Assembly: GCA_039720395.1 (NCBI GenBank)
Contig: CM077833.1
Location: 8,261,036-8,325,035, forward strand
Source: Liquidambar formosana
Lineage: Eukaryota; Streptophyta; Magnoliopsida; Saxifragales; Altingiaceae
Direction of reading: 5' to 3'
DNA length: 64,000 nucleotides
Positions 21,197 to 32,829 of the stretch are shown piece by piece; within the stretch, counting starts at the first letter, position 1; the number at the start of each line of letters is the position of its first letter. The translations under genes and the position numbers were made by a program. A model generated the notes under the pieces. It was not told the DNA's origin. It worked only from the letters and a program-made list of their open reading frames with translations, and ran no database searches.

Positions 21197-24100
21197 GGGC
21201 ATTTGTCCAAAGAAATCCTATAGTTTACCAAAAACCTTAAACTCCACCCAATTTTTTGAGAATGCCCAACTAAAAGATTATGTCCCTTTCTGGACAACTA
21301 TGCCCTTATGCCCCTACTTTTTGGTTACATCCTAAAGGTGAGGAATAAAACTCGCTATTTACAGAAGGATAAAAGGAACTCCAATCTAGAGCATGTCACT
21401 TCTCTCACCTACAATAGTCAACAGGCAAGCTCCCCCACCCCTTCTCTCCTCTACTCTTCTTCTCATCTTTTCTTCTTCTATATATATAACAGCACAACAC
21501 AATACTCTCCCTCTCTGGTAATGTGCGCTAAAGTATGCATAGAAAGAGCTAGTCTTTCTATTCTTGCTCATGATTGGGATTGTTTACCAAACTTTAACTT
21601 TACATATAGAGATTAGTTTATGATAAAGTATGAATCTTTATCTTTTTATGCAACTAGTCCCAAGCCTTAGCGAAAGGAGGTTTGCATTAAGCTGTGTAAA
21701 TCATCACATGGAGATGATTTCAAAACTTTGTGATGCATGGGTATTTTTAACAAATGTAATCTAAGACAGAGAGAGTTGAGAAATAACATTCTTTTAGCCA
21801 ATCCCAAATGTTGGAATAAGATGAAAGTAAAGATAAAGTAATTTTGCAAAGGCAATCTTTAGTAGTAATAACTAACGAGGAGGCAAAGCTAAAACAATTG
21901 TCGTGTTGTTGTCCTGATGAATTTCATGGAAAGCAATTTTTTTGCATCACCCATTTGCATTTCATAGCCTCCCATAAATCATAGAACCATAGAGCTCTCC
22001 AACATAAGAAGAATTGCAAACTATAGTCAAGGCAGAGGTAGTTGTAGAAGTAAAAGATCAGATATATATATATATATTGTCACACCCAAAACCCAAAAGA
22101 CTGGATTTGGCGACATGATTGTCATAACCCACATAGGACTACGTCCCACATAGGCTAGACACTTAACAATATCAACTTGTAATAAAGTTTCAACTAAACT
22201 AGCAGATCAAGCTGTCGACATCCTAACTCTTCGTACACGGAAGCCACTCACATCAAGCTATTCATCTGTGGGGAAAAATATAAGGGGTGAGCATAACGCT
22301 CAGCAAGAAAATATTACACAATATATACAGGAAAAGGTCAAGCATATTCGCACAATTGATTTAAAAAAACATGAGTAACAAAACGATAGAGTTTTACAAT
22401 AAATCATTTCTTTCAATTCGATAGGCATATAAACTTTTAGAAGTAATTCTCTTGCTTTCAATTCAACAAACAATGACATTAAAATACTTTCGATAACAAT
22501 TCATTCGATAAATCACTTTAAAATAATTGATTGATAATACAAATCAATAAAACATTAGTTCATACAAGTACTTCCTCTGGCTAGACTCACATTCAATAGG
22601 CGCCTATCATCGTGGGATGTTACACTACATCAGTACTGATGACCAACAGTATTCGAATCCCCTGCTGGCACGGACCAATTTTCCAACAGTATTAGAATCC
22701 CTTACTGGGACGGACCAATAATCTAACCAGAGTTCACACTTATACAAAAAAAACATTTGGCAAACATCTTTCACAAGTAAAATAGATTCAAACACGTATG
22801 TAAAACAATTTCAATAAATGACTATTTTTTCTTGACCCACAGTACATAAGAAATAAACACTTTGATAATGAAATGATTTTGAAAACAATTGTCCATAAAT
22901 CATTGGCTCACAAAAGAGCAATAAAAATCAGATTTATCTTTTATTTAATAAAAGAGGGCAATACATTGTGCAAGTTCCCTTACCTCAAGCTAAACCTTCA
23001 ACAATCCAAGCGATCAAACTCCTAACAATCCCAACGCTACTCAGAACCTAAAATCAATAATATTCTTTATCAATAAATCATACTCAAGCTAAAAAATCTC
23101 TCCAACTAAGTGGTACATTAAGGGTTCTACGTCTAATTCTCATGGCCTTATAATGCTTATTATATTTAATATAATTAATATATACACTAACGTGGCATTA
23201 AAATAGACTCATGTTAAATTATAAATTAATAGGTTTGAATTACTTTTTAACACAGAAAAGTTACCAGTCAATCCAAGGTAAGTTGACTGTCAACATATGT
23301 GAAGTTGACAGTCAGAATGTAGTAAAACAGCAGCAGATTTTTGTATTAACTCCTAATGCTACCCAAGGCAAAAGCAGAAGTTCACCCACTGATTTTTCCT
23401 CAAAATCAGTCCCTAAATTTGTGGGAGAGATGTTTGTGGAAGGGTGTATGGTAGGATTTGAGATGGTGATGATGGTTTAGTGGTTGTAGAAGTGATAGAG
23501 ACAGAGGATTGGATTAGAGAAGAAAATCTTGGTAACACAGTGAAGTTACCAGTCAACAGATGGTAAATTTCCTGTAAACAGACACAAAGTTGGCAGTCGA
23601 TTTGTACAAAACAGCATCAGCTCCTTTCTTTTCCCTTCTCTCTTGCTTTCTTTTCTTTTTTCTCTCTCTTATATTGTTTTCAGTCAAAAGAATATAAATC
23701 CTCCCTAAAGGTTTCTTATATAGGGTGCAAGTTAATCCTAACCTAATTAGGATTACCTTCAAAGTTAGTGTTTGATTAGGATACGAAAACTATCACTCAT
23801 TGATTAGAAAACAATCACCTTGTTTGGCTATAAAGTTGAATGTGTTCGAGGTTAATCCTAAATTAACTCATACATTTAAATCTAACTAAAGGCAATCAAT
23901 TTTATAGTTAATTAATTAAGCCTAAGAAAAATTCGGGGTTTTACATACACACATCACACACACACACACACAGATATATATATATAAGAAAATGGTGCCG
24001 AAAGTAGATAATATGACAAGAGGTGAGAAGGGTGGGGGGAGATTGCCTATCACAGGTGAGAGAAGTGATGTTTTGCATAATGCAGTTTCTTTTCTCCCTC

Positions 24101-24235
24101 GGTAAATGGTGAATTAAAATAAAGAGTAGGGGCATAGTTGTCCAAGAAGGGATTTAATCTTTTAGTTGGGCACTTTCAAAAAGTTGGGTGGAGTTTAAGG
24201 TTTTTGACAAACTATAGGATTTTGGGAAAATGCCC
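21197..24235. mobile_element. Non-autonomous Mutator-like element (MULE-2)
   Basis: A 3039-bp element flanked by the perfect 9-bp duplication TTAATTAAT (21188-21196 and 24236-24244). The ends are inverted repeats: GGGCATTTGTCCAAAGAAAT at the left and GGGCATTTTCCCAAAATCC read from the right. The similarity continues for about 250 bp (for example AACTCCACCCAA and its reverse complement). There is no transposase. An LTR-like sequence occupies 22078-23945. The stretch 21600-22070 gives no protein I recognise on either strand. Confidence 0.85.
22078..23945. mobile_element. LTR-like insert (probable solo LTR) in MULE-2
   Basis: An 1868-bp segment that starts TGTCACACCCAAAACCC and ends GGGGTTTTACA, the TG...CA ends of plant Ty3/gypsy-type LTRs. 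Its inner sequence (AAGGGGTGAGCATAACGCTC at about 22283) has the style of plant LTRs in this group. No 5-bp target duplication is certain, because both sides are AT/AC microsatellites. The left part of a related LTR appears at 53955. Confidence 0.55.
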
Positions 24236-24310
24236 TTAATTAATTTGTATTCAAAAAAATGAACATTGATTAATTAACAAAAATATGTTTTGTACCAAAA
24301 ACATTTGAGT

Positions 24311-25565
24311 TCTTCTATATGGGACTACCACATAGGCTTACTATATTGGCCTACTGATGTGGTCACTTTTTATTGGTCTCTTATTTAAATGAAAAATAGC
24401 GTGAAATGAATTGAAATCCCCAAATCCCCTAAAAACTGGTGAAAATCACTGAATAACCTCGCATCTCTCATCTTCTCGTTCTCAAACAAGTTACCCTCAT
24501 CAACGACCAAAGACTTGATTCCATAGCCTATTAAGTTACGAAGGAGGATTGACGGGTATTTGTTCATTGTTTGCCGTTTATCGAGCATCGACGTTCAGTT
24601 GTCAAGTGATAATCTAAGATGGGTCAAAGAATAGATCAGATTTATCCCACTTTTAGGGTTAGATCATTTATTGTTCAATGTTCATCCGTAGTCGTGGTAA
24701 AAGAAGGGCTTTTCTTGTGTGGGTATTTTCACTGGTAAAATGAATGAGCTTATATTAGTGTGGGTTTTTTCACTAGTGAAAATTTGTATTATCCATAAAA
24801 AAAATGGATAGTTGTTCAAAAAATCGACTTATTAAATTGTAAAGTTATAAAAGAGTGTATCACAACAGGGTTTATTGAACAAGCCCTCTGCTATATGCAA
24901 ATCCTACAATGCTTTTCAAACCCTTACTATATAGTGTAGTTATTAAGTGATTTTATAAAATTGTATGAAAATCTTAAGCCTGACTATGAACTGTATATGC
25001 ATTTAGTGATTTTATTAAATTACAAAGTTGTTTATTTCTCACAATTTATGTAGTTATCAAGTGATATAATTAATTTGTTATTAAGAGACAAAGTTCTTGT
25101 GTGTAGTTAGTGAATTATTAAGTTATATAGTTGTATATTTTTGCCCAATTTTATTTAGTTATTAAATCAAAAAATTCACTTGCGAGGAAAGGGTCTATGT
25201 ATATAAATAGTTATTAAGAGATATGCTTCAGTTAGTAAGTGATATAATTATGTATTTTTGCAAGCTTTATCAAGTTATTAAGTGAATACATAGTTATCAA
25301 GTCTATATATATGCTTCTGGGAGAATTCTAAAATAGATGGATTGGCTATGAAATAAAACCAGAAATGTCTAGTCAGGGGAAAGAAGGTGAGAAACCTATA
25401 ATTATGGGAAATAACATTTGAATTTCAACAAAACGTGGAATGAATATTGCTATTAAATGAAATCCCTACAATTGTGGGATTGTGGGGTATAACTACTTAT
25501 GATATACTTCCATTAAATGGCTATAGGCCAATCTATTAGGCCAACAAGTTAGGCCCTTATCATTT
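24311..25565. repeat. Tandem unit A (about 1.25 kb)
   Basis: Begins TCTTCTATATGGGACTAC and ends AGGCCCTTATCATTTT, directly followed by a second, diverged copy (unit B). Inside, GTTATTAAGTGAT and close variants (GTTATCAAGTGAT, ATTATTAAGTTAT) occur about ten times between 24945 and 25300. The ends have related inverted motifs (TATTGGCCTA near the start, TAGGCCAAT near the end). This looks like a non-autonomous DNA transposon with subterminal repeat motifs, but the family is not established. No gene. Confidence 0.6.
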
Positions 25566-28500
25566 TCTTCTATATGGGACTACTCTATAGACCTATTACA
25601 TTGACCTACTAATGTGGCCACTCTCTATTGGTGTCTTCTTTAAAAGGTATATATAGTGAAACTAATTGAAATTCCCAAATCCCCAAAAATCTGGTAAAAA
25701 TAACTGAATAACCTCACTTGCCATGATTGAACGCAAAAATCTCGAATCACAATATTGAAAGTTCTCTCGTTCTCTCCTCCACGAACCAGTTACTCTTCTG
25801 AAAAGGATTATTTAGATCTCGTAAAAATCATACCATCCTCTTCATCAAGTGCCGCAAAGTTGATCCGACGTCTTATTAAGTTACAAAAGAAGATTGAGGG
25901 GCATCATTGCTTGTCGGCAATCTAGCGTTTCAGTTATCAAGTGATGATTTGCGATGGGTCAAAAAATAGGTCAAATTTATTCCCTTTTTTAAGGTTAGGT
26001 TGTTTTGTGATGAGTAGCCAAAACCCTATGTCAATAATCTTGTTTCAACAACTATGAAGTAGTTTAAAACTCTCAAACTCTTAATAATCTTATGTTATAT
26101 GCAAATCCTAGAAAGCTTGTCAAACTTTGACTATCTAGTTTAATTATCAAGTGATTTTATAAAATTATATGAAAATCTTAAACTTGAGTGTGAACTCTGT
26201 TGTGTGCATTTAGTGATTTATTAAGTTACTATATATATGAACTCTGCTAGTACACATAGTAACTTAATTCAAATAACTCAAATTAAGTCATACAATAACT
26301 TGTTCCTAATAAGTCACATATAGTAAGTCATATAATAACTTGTTTGTAGTAAGTCCATAGTAACTTGATATCATTTGATGTCACTTGTTAACTTACTCTC
26401 AATTATTGAAGAACATGTATCTATACCATGTTGTCAATCAACATTCAAACAAAAAAAGCATATCATGTTTATAGAAGAAAAAAAATTAGCAAACATCAGC
26501 TGAACGACTGCAAAACAAAACACTACAACATACTTGATTTAATTGAAAAACTCAACAGACCCCTATGTAGAATGGTGCGCTGTCAATATGCTTCCTAGAG
26601 AATTAAAAAATGGATGGATTGGCTATGAAATGAAAGCAAAAATGGCTGATCGGTGGAAGAAAGTGAGAAGCTACAAGTATAGGAAGTTGTGAACCATGGG
26701 TTTCGATTCGGAGGAGGAAGGAAGAACCTTTCTTTTAAAAAAAGACTTGTAGAGATTTAAATTAATAAAAATCTGGTTTTTAAAAGGTTGACAAAAACAT
26801 AACAAATAAGGAGTCGCCACCTCATTTTTAGGAAAAGAGGAAAACCTTGAAAATAGTTTTTAAAGAAAACCTTTGCAAACAAATCACATGACTCCGATCA
26901 AGGAAAAGTAGGTCTATCAAAACAAGAGAGGATTCGGAGACTAAGTTATGATGTGGGAAGGTTCTAGGAAACATCCTATAAGCACCTATATCGCCCCAAA
27001 ATGGGTCTCTGAATTTATATGGGCTATTTCAATCACTTCCTAATTAGTCACCATGCATATGCAAAGAATCATCCATAAATAATCCACATTCATCCATGAA
27101 CATCCATAAAGCAATAACATCCATAAAGCATGTAAACATTCATGAAGAGATATGGAAAGCAGTAGAAAGGGAGAATAAGAAATAGATCCATCCTACTCCT
27201 CTAGCATATATGTGATGGATAAATAAGTAAGTATGGGTCCATCCTACTCCTCTAGCATATATGTGATGGACAAATGGGTAGAAAGAAAGAAAAAAGAAAG
27301 AAAAAGAAACCTTAGGATACTTAGTATCCTAGGATGGACTTGAACATTAAATGAGCGCCTACGTACCTTACATACAAAGATGTAAGGATCAAAGTCCACG
27401 TAGTTCGATTGAGAAGGGGTTACTCCCTTTACAATAAACTATAAATCCTAAGTTTCCATTAAAAAAAAAGAAGAGTTTTAAAAGAAGAAGGATTTCCAAA
27501 AAAGGAATTTGAGAAAAGATAGAATTTGAAAAGATAATAAAACTCTTATCTAAAAAGAAGTTTGAGAAAAGTAGAATTCTAAAAGAGATAGAACTCTAAG
27601 TAAAACAGAATTTTAAGAGAGTTGGAAACTTAGGACTTCTAATCCAAAGTAAAGACAATAACCCGAGGGGGGAGAAGAGAACAATTCACAAAAGACTTAC
27701 CATGAACCACTTACCATATGCAAATTATCCCGAAACATCGAGAAAACACCAATTAATCACCCAATGTATTCTATAGGGCAATTATTAAGCTCAAATCATT
27801 CATATTCATGCTCAAATAATCATTAGGAGACCTAAATCAAATCTGGATAGAACACTAAACATGCATATAATGACCTAATACTCATGCAAATAACAAAAAC
27901 CAAAAGAGAAACAAAATCTTAATATGCTCCTATATGCTCTAAACACCCTAACATGCACAAAACTATCAAAAAACATGCTAAATATAAACTATCATGACGA
28001 AAATATCATATAACAATTCAAAACATGAAAAGAAAATCTAACATGATGCCTTAGGTAAATATTTTATGTAAGAATGTGAAATAATCATCCTTACCACGAG
28101 CTTTCTTAAGTAAAACTATCTGGAGATAATTTTACGTAGAAACCACTCTGTATGAATGATTCCTTCACATATCCTACGTAAAGTATATACCTAAGAATGC
28201 AAAAAAACTCACAACGCACTTAAACACACTCCAGAAAGCACCCATGCACAACCTCACTCTCTAAGGACGATAATAATCCTCGAAAAGAATAATTATCCAT
28301 ACACCTATGAAGATGAGGCTTACACAGCAAGTGTCCTATACAAAAGATGCTTAAAATCATGCATATAATTGAACCATGAAGGAAAAACAGCCTAAACACA
28401 TCAATTGATTTTTTTATGCAAAACGTACTTTTATCTTTAAGAGAGAAACTATCCGAACAGCAAACAATTTGCAATCTTATTCCACTAGCATGCATTTTCA

Positions 28501-29889
28501 TCATATTTGAATCATATACACTCTAAAATATAGAGTATATATGATTCCTAATTCAATTCTAAGCCATAATTATGCAGAGAATGGAGTAGAAGAAGAAGGA
28601 ATCGTAAAAGGATGCAAAGGAGACTTACAACAAAGTAAAGGTCTTCGCTGCGTTCTTCCTTCTCTTTGGCTTGGTTCTCTTCTAGTTCTCCTTTAAAATT
28701 ACAGTAGAAATCCTCCTCCAAGTGATATGGGTGTGTGCAAACTCGTGGTCCCTCTCCCTCTTATGAATATGAAGTGTCAAGTAAGCCAAAAGTCCAGTAA
28801 AAGCCAAAAAGTCCCTTGTACTGATGAATGAGCCTCTTTTGTAACCAACCAACCATGTGAACCAATGGTTGAGATTAATTTACCATGAAATCAATCTAGG
28901 GCTGTAATTAAATCCCATGAATGTTAAACAACTCAAAACCACCTCCCAATAGGCTTAGAAGTCCTTTAGAAGGCTGAAATTCGGAGTGGTAGAGTCCTAT
29001 TCTGTAAAAAATGCAAAGAGAGATAAATCAGGACGGAGCTATCGGGTGACTGCTTGGGTGAATCGATTGGACCCGTTGGGTGAACCGGTCACCCGAGAGG
29101 AATCCAAAAAAATTGGAATTCTAGCTCGGTTTGGACTCCTAACTTCAAACGGACTTAAATTCTTCATTTTAACTCTGATTTGAGTGATTCAAAAGCCAAA
29201 ATTTCAAGGGTTCAATGTAGAATAAGCCTAAAATATTCTTAAACCAAAAATCCCTGACCACGGTTAGGTGGCTGGGTTTTCATGAGGCGATTACCCGAAA
29301 AAAGGTAATTAACCATAGGGTAATGTGGTGAACCAATCCAAAACCTATCAATAAATTAAATTGGCACTTCAATTAGGCTCATTTCATCATTATAAGGTCA
29401 AAGGAACACTCCAGAACAAATTTGGAAGTCAATTGAAAAATATACGAAGTAAAAGACGAAATTGCCTTTCAAATCGCAAAAGTTCTAATTAGCTATCCAA
29501 ACCTATCTAGAATTGAACCAAATTTGACACACATATCCAAAATTATCCTAGAAACTAAATGCAAGTGATGGGACTCAACAAAGAGACAAAAATATGCATG
29601 CAATGATGACCTATTCTCCTAAGGCTTAAAAGGGCAAAAGTGTCCTTTAAGGCTTAGGGACTCTTAAATGCTTCTAAACCTAACCAAATGCTATTATGAA
29701 CTCATGGGGATGAAAATGGGGTGTCTACAGAAGTAATGTTTGAATTTCAACAAAATGTCAAACAAATATTACTACTAAATGAAATCCTTACAAACGTGGA
29801 ATTGTGGGGTGTAACTGCTTATGGTATAATTCCTTAAATGGCTGTAGGCTAATGCATTAGGCCAATAGGTTAGGCCCCTTTATCATTTT
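25566..29889. repeat. Tandem unit B, interrupted by a solo LTR
   Basis: The second copy of unit A (25566-26687 plus 29735-29889). It is interrupted by the LTR at 26688-29729. It keeps the same start and end as unit A but is diverged: the block at 26230-26400 has the short motif mostly in the opposite sense (AAGTCATATAATAACTTG). Directly to its right, the hAT transposase remnant begins, so the tandem units could be the 5' flank of that hAT element. Confidence 0.6.
26688..29729 (-). mobile_element. Solo LTR (family L1), TSD GAAGT
   Basis: A 3042-bp LTR with perfect 5-bp target duplications, GAAGT (26683-26687 and 29730-29734). On the minus strand it starts TGTAGACACCCCATTTTCATC and ends GGTTCACA. 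Sequence such as GGAGTCGCCACCTCATTTTT (about 26810) is typical of long LTRs of the plant Tat/Ogre-type Ty3/gypsy group, from memory of such repeats. The orientation is inferred from a minus-strand TATA box in the sister copy near 50610. There is no internal region, so it arose by LTR-LTR recombination. The minus-strand frame at 28220-28504 is within the LTR and not a supported gene. Confidence 0.85.
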
Positions 29890-29942
29890 GCTATTGTTTA
29901 ACCTTTAATGTTTTAATAATTTTTAATATATATACTCACTAA

Positions 29943-30416
29943 CTGTGTAGAATTAGATTTGACACCAAAGATATCGGATGGATGCATGGCAAGCAATCGC
30001 TAACATACTCAATGTAAATATTGCCATAAGATCATGAAGGGTGGTGGTGTGTCCCTTTTAAAGCAACACTTAGCATGTGGTTATCCAAGTATGGAAAATT
30101 GTGAGAAGTGCCCTAAACCAATTGCTAAGGCAATGAGAGAACACTTGGATCATATTAAAACAGAATATTAAGAGGTGACTACACGAGAGCTCAATTGAGA
30201 ACAAATTTGATGGATGCAACTAGAAGAAATGTGGAATTGAGTTAAATTCTACGAGTCAAATGATGATGTTTCTCCTCAAGAAAGAGAAGACTTTGATATG
30301 CAAGTGAGATGTCTATTTATGATACATTATTAGCTGAGCAAGGATATAGAGGGGGAACTGATGGATCATCTAGCTGTGAAGGTTATAAGTTAAGTAGACT
30401 AATGCGCACACACAGT
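29943..30416 (+). pseudogene. hAT transposase pseudogene, N-terminal BED-finger part
   Basis: The plus strand reads a BED-type zinc finger: DIGWMHG, then C-x2-C (30013-30024, QCKYCHKIMKGG) and LLKQHLACGYPS with His at 30067-30069, followed by AKAMREHLDHIK. A stop (TAA, 30001-30003) lies in the finger and further stops follow at about 30168. BED fingers open many plant hAT transposases. The reading stops where an LTR begins at 30417, and the next part of the same type of protein is found at 51486, in the same orientation. Confidence 0.78.
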
Positions 30417-30806
30417 TGTGAACCATGAGTTTTGATCGCTCTTTTAAAAAGTGTAGAGATTTATTAAACAAAAAAATATGTTTTTTAAGGTTCACAAAAA
30501 CAATAACAAATAAGGAGTCACCACCTCATTTTTTAAGGAAAAGAGGAAAACGTACCATAAAAATATTTTAGAGAAAACCTTTTTAAAACCTAAGACATGA
30601 CTCTAAATAAGGAGAAGCAACTCTTAACAAACCAAAAGGAGGATTCGGAAATTAAGTTACGATGTGGGAAGGTTATAAGAAACATCCTATAGGCACCCAT
30701 ATCGCCCTAAAATGGATCTCTTAATTTATATGGGCTATTTCAACCACTTCCTAATTATTCACCATGCATATAAAAAGAATCATCTATAACCATCTATTCA
30801 TCAATA
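30417..30806 (-). mobile_element. LTR family L1, second copy, outer piece
   Basis: Begins with TGTGAACCATGAGTTTTGATC, matching the edge of the solo LTR at 26688, and is similar to it for about 390 bp (GGAGTCACCACCTCATTTTT at about 30511). Similarity ends near 30806. The rest of an LTR of this family is found at 49207-51485, so the two pieces are best read as one LTR inserted into the hAT gene and later split. Confidence 0.75.
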
Positions 30807-32829
30807 AAAATCGACCTAGCCCTCTTTTTGTAATTAAAAAAAAAATTTAATACAACTTTTTTATAACTGTTAAAAATCGAAAAAAGTAAAAAAAGGAAAA
30901 GAAAGAAAAAAAAGAAGAAAAAGGAAAAACTGGGGCAGCCCTAGCTCTCTGCGATCATCGGTGTAGCCCTCCAGCTCTAGCAGTGCAACCGGCAGCCCTC
31001 GTCGAATAGGTATGTACCTCCTGCCTGTTCTCCTACTCTTCTTCTTCTTCATCAAACAGGTACTGTACTTCTTTGTTTGTTTGTTTTTTTTTTGGGTAAG
31101 TCTGTACTTCTCTGTTCCTTCTTTTCCCTTCTTCTTCTTCTTCTTCTTCTATTTTTCAATTTGTGCTATTTTCTGAGTTTCAAAAATAATTGCTCCAGTA
31201 GTTCTGTTCTTTATTCTTCTTCCTTTTTTTTTCTAATTTTTTAATGTTCTTCTTCTCTGTTCCTTCTTCTTCTTTTCTGTTCCTTCTTCTTCTTCTTCTT
31301 CTTCTTCTATTTTTCGATTTTTGCTTCTTCTTTGTTCCTTTTCTTCTTCTTCTTCTCTGTTCCTCCTTCTCTATTTTTTTATTCTTCTTTTCTGTTTGGT
31401 ATTATAATTTGTTGGGCTACAAATTAACAGACTATAAAGTATAAATAACATCTAATTGTGGTTGTAAATTGTGATTTATGACTTTGTGTGCTTTGTGGGT
31501 CTAGGATACTTAGGCCAACGCTCTAACCAATTAAGCTTATTGGCCAAAAGATATGAGTGTTTAATTTTATATGTTTAAATTGATTATTTTTGTTAGTTGC
31601 ATTTGATAAAATGGTTTTTATTAATTTTCTTTAAATTGTGTGCCTCACTTCCTTGAAACTCGCGCTTTTTCTTGCACCTCGCCCCTAGGCCCCAGGAGAC
31701 TTTTGCACCTTAGTTGCGCCTTGTGCCTTTAATAACTATGTTAGCTAGACACATCAATAATGTTTCCAAAATGTTGTCTTAGATTTCCAACAATTGTATG
31801 ACAACAATTTGTAAACATTGTATTTTCCCCTTCTTTTTTTGTTTTTTTAGTTTTTGCTTTCATTTATGGTTGCTTGTACCTATTCCCCGTTCATATAAAA
31901 TGATGACCAAACACACCATTATCAAAAATGTAAAACCGTAATTGGTTTGATTCGAAACATCAAACACCTAACTAATCAAATTTATTAAATAAAGGATCCA
32001 AAATGCCATTACATGTCATTAATATCATCCTACTTATCATTACATGTAACTTTTCTAGTGAAAACCAAATAAATAAATAAATAAATAAATAAATAAATGA
32101 AAAAAGAAGAAGACAAGGTAGGATCATGCATCCAATGCGCAAAAAACTGATAAGTCATCAACCATTAACTCCTACAAAACATTGCAAACAAAGTATGACT
32201 TTAAATGTGAGTCAACATTTATTATGCTATACTAACAAAAGACTTAGAAGTATTAGTTCCACTACAATAGCCTAATGAATTTGATATGCCAAGTAGTTGT
32301 GCTCCCTACACCATGTGTACCACTTGTTTCGCTGCGACTATCACCACACAATTAATTATTGGTTACATTAGAAAATATGCTATGGTATATAATTATAATT
32401 ATTCTGAAGACAATTTTTAGAAAATCCAACATGGTCCCATCTATAAATAGGACCTACCAAGTTATCAACTAGTTAGAAACCTGTGGAAAACGTATTTATA
32501 ATATTCCCAATTCATCCACACAAGTTATCAATTCAAATAGTTGTCTCTTTCAACTTATAATCAGCCATCATCAACCAAAAACTCCACAAACCAAACTAAA
32601 GCAAAGACTTACAATATAAGATAAGTTTAAATTCCAACAAATGCATAAGTATGAATTCGAACTAAATAAAATCATTCCAAGAAATGAATCAAGTCCACCT
32701 TAATAACCAAGGATAATTCAAACAAATAAATTATGAAATGGTACCAAGATTGACACAAAATCTAAAATAAAGAAATCAGTTTTTGCAACAAACGAATAAT
32801 TCAAACATTCAGAGAATAGAACAGAAGAC
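30807..32829. other. Unassigned sequence with CTT/TTC repeats
   Basis: No gene supported. A-rich tract (30830-30930), then a segment with GC-rich parts (about 30931-31010), and a long (CTT)n-rich stretch (about 31035-31390) that yields spurious low-complexity frames. AAAT repeats lie at 32065-32100. A tRNA-like stretch at 31498-31552 is listed separately. Confidence 0.5.
31498..31552 (-). other. tRNA-like 5' half (SINE head or tRNA relic)
   Basis: On the minus strand: GGCCAATAAGCTTAATTGG followed by TTAGAGCGTTGGCCTAAG. This resembles the 5' half of a tRNA with the D-arm/box A (TAGCTCAGTTGGTTAGAGCG in many tRNAs). I find no box B, T-arm or closing acceptor stem, so it is not a working tRNA gene. 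Confidence 0.4.

Noticed and set aside
24940..25330. CRISPR-like array (regularly recurring GTTATTAAGTGAT)
   Set aside because: Spacing is irregular, copies vary, the context is a plant genome, and no cas genes are present.
28220..28504. Minus-strand frame of 94 codons with a relative at 50038-50238
   Set aside because: Both lie at the same place in two copies of one LTR; the similarity is DNA homology of the repeat, and one copy is shortened. No sign of protein selection.
31030..31444. Reading frames rich in Leu/Phe/Ser
   Set aside because: They come from the (CTT)n repeat.
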